A stretch of DNA of 64,000 nucleotides from Amyloporia xantha (lineage: Eukaryota > Basidiomycota > Agaricomycetes > Polyporales > Adustoporiaceae). The notes beneath the pieces were generated by a model. It saw only the letters and a list, made by a program, of their open reading frames with translations. It was not told the DNA's origin and ran no database searches. A program made the position numbers and the translations under genes. How positions within the stretch are numbered: the stretch's first letter is position 1; each line of letters begins with the position of its first letter. Positions 56,040 through 64,000 of the stretch are shown in pieces. The stretch covers positions 1 through 64,000 of the forward strand of contig JAYKKR010000005.1 of NCBI GenBank assembly GCA_036971615.1, written 5' to 3'.

Positions 56040-56794
56040 TCACTCCTCATCTGGCAACAGCACCTCTTTGAAGGCGTCCAACATCCTTGTGAGGTCGCCG
56101 GCATCGCGATGGCGGCTCTCGGCGAAGCGGGTGACCAGGCGTTCGACGTCATCCAATCGATGGCTGACCGCTCTCATATCGCGGTAGTTGACTTGATAGG
56201 TGTCTCCGCGACGCTATGCGGCAATCGATGCAATTTATGTGAATGAATGTGTTGAAAAGGTGGGAGCGGGGTGGCGACTTACTCTGTCATGCAGTGGATA
56301 CTTCCACCATGCTGGAAGGTGACTGGGAGGGTCGTCTGGCCAAGTCCACCACGCGGGCTCGGTTTCCGTGTGCAGCTTCTGTAGCTGCAAGGATGGCGGC
56401 GAGGCGAGCGGCGTGAACGGCTGTATCTCGAGGACGTGGATCCGTGGGACGGCCCCAAAGACGGTGGCGTCGCTGATCTTGCGGACGACGTCGGGGAGCT
56501 CGACGTCGGTGACGCCGACGAGGGCGAGGCGGCCAAGGCAGTCGCGAAGGGCTTCCTGCTGAGCGTCAGAGCAGACACGTTGGGGAAGGCGAAGCTTACC
56601 ATTTCCATGCGGAGGCCAATCTCCCACCGCGCCAAGGTGATGTCGAAGCCAGCCACCTTGTCTCTACCGGCGGCGACAGACATGATGGTCGCTAGCGCCT
56701 GCTCGCAGCGCCAGGCATAGTATGAGATCAGTCGGCGGTTGATAGCGATGAGGCTGGAGAGGGACTGTTCGCGATTCTTCAAGGCGAGAGCCAT
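56040..56794 (-). CDS. Accessory gene of KDZ element, C copy, intact
   Basis: Three exons giving about 213 residues. Exon 1 (from 56794): 'MALALKNREQSLSSLIAINR' ... 'FDITLARWEIGLRMEM'. Exon 2: 'QEALRDCLGRLALVGVTDVE', 'LPDVVRKISDATVFGAVPRI', 'EPAWWTWPDDPPSHLPAWWK'. Exon 3: 'RRGDTYQVNYRDMRAVSHRL', 'LDAFKEVLLPDEE' (stop 56042-56040). Both introns have GT-AG ends and keep phase. Predicted helical with a Trp/Pro-rich middle; no known domain. It lies head-to-head with the transposase (starts about 275 bp apart), as in B, so the pair probably shares a bidirectional promoter. Confidence 0.7.
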
Positions 56795-57069
56795 TGCGCC
56801 GTGGGGTGAATGGGTTGGTAGGCCAAGGCGAAATGCAAGGCGAATTTGAGGAGTCGATGGTGGATCGGGTGATCGCCTCGAGGGAAGGTCATGGCGAAGA
56901 TCCGTCGGAGATAAGCATCGGCCAAGTATCTGAAGGTGATCGCGTGGATATGATCCGTTGTTGATAAGGGATCAGGAGGCAGGGGCGTGAGAGATCGCCA
57001 TTCAGTATGAAAAGGAAGCTGTCATGGATCACAATAAGCCAATTGTCATCTGTCCGCAGTGATACGGCC

Positions 57070-59120
57070 ATGGCCCGCACGAAGAAGCAACATGTCAGTG
57101 GCGATGCGGTGTTCGTGCGTCGCGAAGAACGGCGAACTGCAAGAGGCGCCGTCACATACGTTCCCAAGGAAGCACCACTACCGCGTGCGCATGTGCCGAC
57201 AAGCGCATCAAGATCGCCGTCGAAATCCCCTCTAAAGCCGCGTCTCATGACGCATATTCCGAACCCGTGCAGGAGCATGTGGTGTTTGACGATGTGATGC
57301 CGATGAAGAGTCTGCACAAGGTGAGTACCGTCGCCTTATTTGGGTCGCTCAATGTCAACGCCGAAGGCGGGGCAGTCGCAGAACGACTTTATGCGCGAAT
57401 GGCTTCCACTTCGCGATGTGTATCTAAGCCACATCATCGAGCTAGAAGCTCCACCAGGTGAGAGACGATGCAGCAAATGCGCTGATGCGCATGGCGATTG
57501 GCGCTGCTTGGAATGCTTTGGGCGCCCCGTGTATTGCGAGGGACTGCCTGCAGTTGACGCATCGCCGCATGCCGCTGCATCGGGTGGAGAAGTGGGCGGA
57601 TGGGTTCTTCGAACCGGCGTGGCTTCGGGAGGTTGGGGTGCGGATGCATCTCGGGCATGATGGCGAACCATGTGTGGATGCGGAGTCCCCCGATCACGCC
57701 GCTGGATGGGGATGCTGATAGCGATGGCGAAGACGACGACGTGAGTGACGCCGGGGACAATGAAGAGGATGAAGAGCCAATCAAAGCGGACTCGACGGCG
57801 CCGCGAAGTCACTACGCATTTGACACTTTGACCATTGTAGATGTTACGGGGATGCATAGCCTGGACGTTGTGTGGTGTCGGTGCGATAACAGGCTCACTC
57901 GAGACCTGCAACTATTGGACATGGGCCTCTATCCTGGGAGCACCAAGCGGCCACGCACTGCGTTCACATTTCGGGTGTTGGATGATTTTTGCTTACCAAC
58001 AAGGAGTGCAAAACCTCGGGGATGAATTACTACAGCAAGCTTCGACGTGTCACAAACTCCGCATTCCCGCATTCAGTGCAGGTAAGCCGCTATGTGCATA
58101 TGAAGCTGTTTTCGCCGTTGAGAAGGGGCTAGAACCGTTACAGAGAGCTTCTGCGGGTGTCCCGCCAATGGCGAAACCTCAAATACCGCAAATGGCATGG
58201 ATATGGTCATGGCGCCTCCAACGCGATACCAGCTGGTGGCCTCGCTTTGGGGTGCCCGGCATGTCCCAAGCCTGGCGTGAATCTCGCTTCCGGATGGCGT
58301 GATGACCCCGTACAGTGAGCCATGTAAGACGTTTTTGGGCGGCATGTGTAACGCGATAGCAGATGGAAGTACATGAGGAGCATCGTAATGGACGGCAACT
58401 TTAGCGCGGAGCATCTCAAGATGCGTCGCCCAGAGGACGACGTAATTCTCAGCGATGGCGACGCTTTCATGGTGGGCGATGACACCTACAAGAAGCATCT
58501 CGCTGTCGCCATCGAGCATAAAGAGGTCCGTGATCGACTCCTAGTGGATGAACCGTTGGACGCTCATAGCCTATGTAGAAATCCTTCTGTCATGATCATC
58601 GCGCCGTCAACCAGGCGAATGCAGATCGCCATAACCTTGAAGCCACGGGGATTGGCGCCGCGGCCTGTGCGCGCCATGGGTTTTTCATGCCGCATGCGGT
58701 GGTTGATTTCCAGAAAGGCGAGAGGTAAGTGGTTTGCTATTTCCTTTGTTCACTTACACCCGCCATCAGACAGATGAACATGGATTACGCGCTGAGCGAG
58801 GTGCTCGCCACCATGGCGGGTATCCAGGTGCTGCTGGTGATGTACGACATCATGTGTCAATACGGCATCAATCTCATGAAGCGGTTTGGGGAGAGTGAGT
58901 ATTTGCACATGCCGCCGAACGTGGAGATACGGCGCGGAATAGGCCTGTTTCATGTCCACGGCCATCAAGACACATGCTTTCCTCGCTACTCACCTAACTT
59001 CATTCCCGGTGCTGGTCAGATTGATGGCGAAGTGATTGAAACCCTTTGGGCGCCGTTGAATCTCATTTCGGGTAGCACACGCGGCATGACCACAGCACAT
59101 AGAAAGGAAGTCATTGACGA
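57070..59120 (+). pseudogene. KDZ transposase, C copy, frameshifted and truncated by gypsy2
   Basis: Starts 'MARTKKQHVSGDAVFVRREE' and follows the B transposase. Compared with B, it lacks one C in the run near 57228-57233 (frame change before 'SEPVQEHVVF') and has one extra G near 57541-57543 ('tgcgagggactgcc' for TGC GAG GAC TGC C), which breaks the cysteine cluster. Later blocks are well kept: 'VMDGNFSAEHLKMRRPEDD', 'MYDIMCQYGINLMKRFGESE', 'IDGEVIETLWAPLNLISGST'. The gene ends at 59120 in 'HRKEVIDD', where the LTR of gypsy2 begins; the 3' third is displaced. Confidence 0.88.
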
Positions 59121-59298
59121 TGTAAGGAATGGGTACGCGCTACCCTATGAACGGACGGTAGGGCAGGACGAGACAGCGGAACGAAGGAGAGGTGATCACG
59201 CGGGACAAGGGAGCTCGGCGGAAGCAAGCATCGCATTCGAACGGAACAGCTACAAGACAGAGCATGGCATTCGAATGGAACGACTACAGGACTGAACG

Positions 59299-60098
59299 TT
59301 AATCTACGGTCGACAAGTCGATGGGAGCGTCGGGCCCTTCCCCGCCGATGTCAGAGAACGAGCGGTGGCACGGGGGACGATAAATAGTCTCCCGGTGGTA
59401 ACGGAAATCCTCCTCCGCAGGGGTACGGGCCCGCGAGGGACCTCCCTCCCGACGTCCTCCCCTTCCTCCCAGAGCATGAGCGGCGACACGGATCGAGTGC
59501 TCTAAGTCTTCGAAAGCCCGCGGATAGGGACGCATACGGTCCAGAGTATCCGAGAACTGGCGGGCGATAAGTTCGAGCCGTTCCAAAGCCTCATCGGTAC
59601 GTTCCTCGGTGACGCGGGGAGGGGTCCAGAAGGCTTCTTCCGTGTACAACGGGAGGGGAGGCGGAGTGCCAGCTTCGTCCCGCTGCGCATTAGAGCGGAC
59701 CTCGTCGGGGCTCCAGGCGATCCCAGGATAAGGGACTGCACCGCGATGGCTCAGGGAGGAGCGGAAGATCGAGTCGATGTAGTGGACGAGCTCGCGGAGG
59801 GTAACGAAGGCAGTGAGCGGAGGGAGCGTGAGGTTCCCCGCGGCTATGGCTTGGGCTCGAGCCTCATAGGCGAGGCGCTGCGGGACGGGACGTGAGGGGA
59901 AGGAAAGAGAAGTAAAGGAGAAGGTGGACAGACCAGCAGCCAGCGCACTCCGTGGGCCCAGGCAAGCCAAGCAGCCGGATCGGAAGGGCGGAATGAAGGC
60001 TCAACAACGCATTCAGCGCGAAGCACGTCTACGAGGAGGAGGTAGCGGCGGACGTGGAGGGAACCGATGGGGTCGGTGGGTTCGGCGGGCTCAGACAT
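59299..60098 (-). CDS. Antisense spliced gene inside the gypsy2 LTR
   Basis: Exon 1 60098-59934 (55 codons), intron 59933-59878 (56 bp, GTCTGT...CCCGCAG), exon 2 59877-59299 (192 codons plus stop), 247 residues in total. The intron is in phase 0, joining 'HGVRWLL' to 'RLAYEARAQAIAAG'. Starts 'MSEPAEPTDPIGSLHVRRYL'. It has a helical middle ('LTAFVTLRELVHYIDSIFRS', 'DEALERLELIARQFSDTLDR') and ends 'DIGGEGPDAPIDLSTVD'. No known domain. It lies wholly in U3, opposite to gag-pol, with its start 127 bp upstream of the LTR TATA box, so the LTR may work as a divergent promoter. The alternative is a chance frame in GC-rich DNA, but the in-phase intron and non-repetitive composition argue against that. 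Confidence 0.6.
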
Positions 60099-60224
60099 GG
60101 CGAATGAGGCGAAGGGAGGGAAGAGCGCGCGGAAGGAGGATAAGTGAGTCAGGGGAAGAGTCGGAGGGGAGGTAGCGGGAGGAAGCGGGAGGGAGAGTGA
60201 CGTGGCAGCGCACGCGGGACGAGG

Positions 60225-60231
60225 TATATAG
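60225..60231 (+). promoter_or_regulatory. TATA box of the gypsy2 LTR
   Basis: TATATAG in 'gaggtatataggagg'. It places U3 at 59121 to about 60250 and R-U5 from there to 60619. Confidence 0.55.
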
Positions 60232-60619
60232 GAGGAAGGGGGACGAGGCGGAAGGGGGCATCTACCATCTGGTACGAGCTGCGACTGGGACTTTGATTTT
60301 CACGCGACCGGGTTTTCTTGCTCAGCGGAGCTACACTGCGTTTACTTCTACGAGAGGGCGAGCAAGCGGCTTGACCCATTTTACTGCGATTCGGGATACC
60401 TACTGCGTACTTAGGACTGCGACTGCGACTTAACTGGGATAGCACACATAGAGCGTCCCCCATATACCTACGAGTCTCTAGCTCAATCAATTCTTTTCTC
60501 TCTTGCTCATCCTCCGTGCCAGACGCTGCGAACGTCTTCACTCCCCTTCCCCTTCGACTCATTGATCTGTTCCTTCCAGGTGTGCTTATCGCACAGCGGG
60601 AGGAGCACCAAGCCTTACA

Positions 60620-60640
60620 AGTGGAGCCCACCGCGAGGGG
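60620..60640 (+). other. Primer-binding site region of gypsy2
   Basis: 'agtggagcccaccgcgaggg' follows directly after the LTR end CCTTACA. TGG near the start and the position fit a tRNA primer site. The matching tRNA was not identified. Confidence 0.5.
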
Positions 60641-62612
60641 GAATCTTATAGTTCGAAGACTTCGTTCGCGCACCATCGCCGTGCCGGACCGTACTCTACA
60701 GCAAGAACTTCTCTTAGCCCAGAACAGTCCTATCTCCCCCCGACTAGATCTCGACCTTCCTCACTTTCCCCTCCGACCGGCCGCGTTCGACGACTCGGAC
60801 TCGGATAACCCTTTCGACGTCAGAATCCCTCCCTTCCGGTCACAAAGCAACACGCGCTCCGTATCCCTCGAACACCCTTCGCCTCCGCTCCATTCCCCAG
60901 TAAACCACGAGCCACCGGCGGAAGGAAGGAGTACCGAGGAAACATCCACAATCTCATCAATCACCGAATCTTCCGTGACCCCGTCAACCCGCTCATCTCC
61001 CGTTCCTCCCGAACGCCCACGCCGACGAACGATTTCGGCACCACCCTCAGTACAAGTCAAACGCGAGGTCGTCGAGCCTACCATCCTGTCAACATACGTA
61101 GATCCCGCAAGCATACCACTTCCTCCATCACGAGCGAGCTCGCCCGTCCCGCACCTACCCAATCGACGAGTGCTACAGTACCCGCGCGTGCCATGCCTAC
61201 TTCATCCATGCCCGTGCGAGGAGCGAAGACGGCGCCGACCTTCGACGGGGAACCGCGCAATCTACTGCGATATTTCGAGGATCTAGAGGACCTGTGTGCA
61301 GCAGCAGGGATTACAACGGAGGAAGAGAAGATACGGTACGCGCTAAAGTACCTGACGGTGGAACAAGAGGAACTATGGAAGACGGCGGATGGGGCCACTG
61401 GGCGGGTGTATCTGGTGTTTAAGCGAGGGGTGAAGGCCTTGTACCCGGGAGCGGACGGAGACAAGAGGTACACCGCGGCAGACCTCGATCGCATAGCACA
61501 GTCGGCGCGAGACAAGGGGGTGCGGACGAGGGGGGAGGAGGCCGCATATTATCGAGAGTATTCCCCGGTCGCAGCCTTCCTGATATCGAAAAGCAAGATA
61601 GCGGCGCGGCACAGGGACGAAGTGTACATGCGCGGGTTTGGGGAGGAAGAACTGCGGACGATTACCCGGAGGGCGGAGATCGCAGAGCCCGACCACGACC
61701 CGGACGACCCGTGGGGGATGGACGTAATGCACAAGGTGGCGCAGAAGTGCCTCCCGGGAGTAGGAGGAGGAGCCGTGGGAGGGGGCGGAAGAGACACAGC
61801 AGGGACGAGCGGGACGACAGCGCCTCCAGCAGCGACCGCGGTGGTAAAGACGGAGGGCGTGGACTTGGCGCTCTTCAACCAGACGATACAGATGATGCAG
61901 GCGTTCTTGGCGGGACGCAGCGGAGGAGCGGGAGGGCGCCGCGGACCGGGGGAGGGTCGTGCAAGGAGCGGGAGGAGCGCCGGGCAACTTCCTGTGCAAC
62001 TTCTGTGGGGACCCGGAGCACTTCATGCGGAACTGCGGGATTATCCTCCAGTATATCCTTGACCGGAAGATCTACCGGGACGAGACTGGGAAAGTACGGC
62101 TCCCGAACAGCATGTTCGTTCCGCGGGGCCTGCCTGGAGAGTACATGAAGGATCGAGTGGACTCATGGCACGCCCAGAACCCTGGGCAACTGGTACGAGT
62201 CGCGGGGAACGAGCGACAGGCCCCTCCGCACTTGGCCGCAAATCTTTTCCAGATATACGAGGGCGTGAACATGGTGGAGACGAGGGACGAAGGTTCGTCG
62301 GATGAGGAGGATCCGTCGGAAAGGGTCCGGGTTCTCCAAGCAGAGTTGGCGCGGGCGAAGAAGAAGGAAGTGCGGTTCGAAGAAGTGAAGAAGACAGGGG
62401 CAAGGACGGGGGCGGCGTTGCGGGGCCCAGGAGGGAAACCGCCGGGGATACCCGCGGCCAACATACCACGGACGAGCGAGGAAAAGGCTAAGGGAAGCGA
62501 AGGAAAGGGGCGGGAGGAACCACGGGGCAATACAAGTACCAGACGGAGATCGAACAACGGTACTCGGTGGCGGAAGCGACGAAGAAGCTCTACGGGACGA
62601 AGGTGGAGATGA
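60641..62612 (+). pseudogene. gypsy2 gag (capsid and CCHC nucleocapsid), frameshifted
   Basis: An N-terminal Ser/Pro-rich frame ('RLDLDLPHFPLRPAAFDDSD') runs to 61286, and a second frame from 61193 ('MPTSSMPVRGAKTAPTFDGE', 'LLRYFEDLEDLCAAAGITTE', 'KYLTVEQEELWKTADGA') is the capsid-like Gag. The frame changes again near 61960, giving the zinc knuckle 'CNFCGDPEHFMRNC' (C-x2-C-x4-H-x4-C), then 'LRGPGGKPPGIPAANIPRTS'. The two changes could be decay, splicing or frameshifting. Confidence 0.75.
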
Positions 62613-64000
62613 CGGTGGGGGAGGTGCTGGCAATCTCGGCAGGGGTGCGGAAGGAAGTGAAGGGGGATGTGACGACGTCGCGGGTAGCCACCGCCGGTCT
62701 GGTAGAAGTCGACGACGAGGACCATTGGGAGGACGCGAAGGAAACCTTCCAGGTTACGGAAGGAGGGGCGAGTATTGGGCACGACTCCCTGGCGCTGCGA
62801 GCGGTGGAACCAGTTATCGAAGGGAAGTTCACATGCGAGTGTGTGCTCGACGGCGGGGCGCAGATCGTGGCCATGCGGAAGGACATCTGGGAGAAGACAG
62901 GGATCGTCCTGAAGCCTGACGAAGCCATTACGATGGAGACGGCCAACAGCGCACAAGTGAAAACGGTCGGGAAGGCGCAAAACGTACGTTTCACGTTCGG
63001 GAGCGTGGACCTGTACCTCCAGCTGCAGGTGCTGGACGACGCGCCGTTCGAAGTCCTCCTGGGACGGCCCTTCTTCGCTCTGACTGCTTGCGAAACGCGG
63101 GACTTCCTCCGGCGAACAACAAATCACTCTTACGGACCCGGAGACAGGGGAACGGGTGATGGTGGCGACAAAACCGCGGAACGGTCGACGGAAGCCATCC
63201 GCGGCGGGTTTTCAATAGTCGAGGATGCGGGCAACGCTCGCGGAGACGCACTCGTACGTTTATACTCCCTGTATACCCCTTCCAACCCGATAGATAGAGC
63301 AGGCAAATCGGCGGAGAGGAGCACTGCGCGGGGGGAAGAAGAGAGAGGTAATCGCACCCGGGTGTCGTCGTCTCGTCTGGACAATTCGCACATATCATGT
63401 ATCGGCAAGGATATTCAGTCTCAATGCATTTCTGTTTCCTCGTATGTGCCGCGCGAACCCAAGATGAACGAACGACCACCGGTGGTGCGAGCAGGGAAGA
63501 AGAGGATACACTTAACACGGGAGGGAGGACTCGTAGTGCCGGAAGGGAGCGGAAGGAGCGGGAAGGAAGGATTCTGGGTAGAAGAAGACGAGGTGGTACA
63601 TGCGTACGCCTACAAGAAGGTAGCGAACAAGGTAAGGCCGGTGGCGACAACGCTACCTGAAGAATTTCGAATCGTGCGAAGAGCGCCAGGGGACCCCCTG
63701 AGGAACCTACCGGAACTGCCTCGTCGGCCGCCCGAGTTCCACCCGCAGGGGCGTTATACGGACGAGCGGAGGAAGGCGTTGGACGTAGGGGGAGGGGGAT
63801 TCCTGTGGCCGGAGGAAGTGAAGTTGGTGGACTTTTTAGTGGGACAGCACGAGCGGGTGTTCGCCTGGGACGAGACGGAGAAGGGAAGGTTCTCGGACGA
63901 ATACTTCGACCCGGTCATGATTCCGACGGTGGAACACGTTCCGTGGGTGCTGAAGAACATCCCTATCCCGCCGGGAATCTTTGATCAGGTCGTACAAATC
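62535..64000 (+). pseudogene. gypsy2 pol 5' part: retropepsin and start of reverse transcriptase
   Basis: 'EVLAISAGVRKEVK', then a retropepsin-like domain with active-site 'CECVLDGGAQIVAM' (DGG in place of DTG/DSG), 'RFTFGSVDLYLQLQVLDDA' and the closing 'FEVLLGRPFFALT'. A frame change near 63110 precedes 'GEQQITLTDPETGERVMVA'. From about 63390 a frame open to the window end reads 'YKKVANKVRPVATTLPEEF', 'DGFLWPEE'-like 'GGGFLWPEEVKLVDFLVGQ' and 'IPTVEHVPWVLKNIPIPPGI', the N-terminal entry to reverse transcriptase. Confidence 0.78.

Larger units (their letters stand above)
52348..59120 (+). mobile_element. Element C: KDZ transposon, left part, inverted relative of B, interrupted by gypsy2
   Basis: Begins GAGCCCATTCAGTCATTATA, the same end sequence as the right ends of A and B in reverse, after a candidate duplication GGGAAAT (52341-52347). 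GTCGGCCGAC lies at 52427-52436, 79 nt from the end. Then come ~86 bp repeats, a hairpin array with a 335 bp tandem repeat, the accessory gene (minus) and the KDZ transposase (plus), the same order as the right end of B read inward. The element stops at 59120 where a Ty3/gypsy LTR begins. Its remaining genes and right end should lie beyond the window. Confidence 0.88.
59121..60619 (+). repeat. 5' long terminal repeat of gypsy2 (1,499 bp)
   Basis: Begins TGTAAGG and ends CCTTACA, a perfect 7 bp inverted pair with TG...CA ends. A primer-binding-like sequence follows directly. The start is fixed by comparison with the uninterrupted transposase in B. The LTR is unusually long because its U3 carries an antisense gene. 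The 3' LTR is outside the window. Confidence 0.85.
59121..64000 (+). mobile_element. Ty3/gypsy retrotransposon gypsy2, 5' part
   Basis: Inserted in the element C transposase, immediately after GACGA (59116-59120, the expected 5 bp target duplication). It comprises the 5' LTR, a primer-binding site, gag with a CCHC knuckle, a retropepsin-like domain and the start of reverse transcriptase, and runs off the window. Gag-pol has at least two frame changes (near 61960 and 63110), so this copy is probably inactive. Confidence 0.9.

Noticed and set aside
62072..63127. A 351-codon minus-strand frame opposite gypsy2 gag-pol
   Set aside because: It overlaps the zinc knuckle and retropepsin regions, whose plus-strand frames are recognisable. 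The composition (His/Arg/Leu/Pro) is that of a reverse-strand shadow.

Overview
The window is nuclear DNA of a basidiomycete fungus, most likely an Agaricomycete (mushroom-type). The evidence is intron-dense genes with 50-65 bp introns, a 7TM DUF6533-type gene, a many-exon GMC oxidoreductase, and large KDZ (Kyakuja-Dileera-Zisupton) transposons carrying a TET/JBP dioxygenase, a combination known from mushroom genomes. I cannot name the species.

Positions 1-25 kb are a normal gene-rich segment. It holds the 3' part of a G-alpha gene (1-803, apparently frameshifted), a GMC oxidoreductase with micro-exons (4833-1659, minus), a 1,283-residue disordered Arg/Asp/Pro repeat protein (6476-10451), a sorting nexin SNX3/Grd19 (10894-11611), a TRAPPII subunit Trs65-like gene (15132-11860, minus), the mitochondrial GTP/GDP carrier Ggc1 (16857-15612, minus), a secreted protein built from one-exon-per-repeat units (18715-20076), and a Mio/Sea4 GATOR2-type WD40 protein (24422-20566, minus).

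Positions 25-31 kb hold one DUF6533-type membrane protein gene (30525-25073, minus). One of its introns is interrupted by a 3.75 kb foldback element (A, 25871-29620). A ~187 bp MITE-like repeat lies in or next to another intron.

Positions 31.9-59.1 kb are nested transposons. Element B (31882-49208, 17.3 kb) is a complete KDZ element flanked by a 7-bp duplication. It carries, from right to left, subterminal repeats, a hairpin array, a small conserved accessory gene, the KDZ transposase, a TET/JBP 2-oxoglutarate dioxygenase, an HMG-box-like protein, a Zn2Cys6/coiled-coil protein, a Ser/Pro-rich protein, and subterminal repeats again. A Ty3/gypsy RNase H-integrase ORF (52355-50259, minus) lies to its right and is cut by element C (from 52348). 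C is an inverted relative of B: it has the repeats, the hairpin array, the accessory gene (intact) and a broken KDZ transposase. C is itself cut at 59120 by a second Ty3/gypsy element (59121 to the window end). That element has a 1,499 bp LTR which contains an antisense, apparently spliced 247-codon gene.

A, B and C share terminal inverted repeats and a GTCGGCCGAC palindrome 78-79 nt from each visible end, and A and B have verified 7-bp target duplications. They therefore belong to one family, with A as a non-autonomous member. The TET/JBP, Zn2Cys6 and HMG-type genes in B suggest an element that carries its own DNA-modification and DNA-binding functions. Several of its genes show single-base frameshifts, so parts of it may be decaying.
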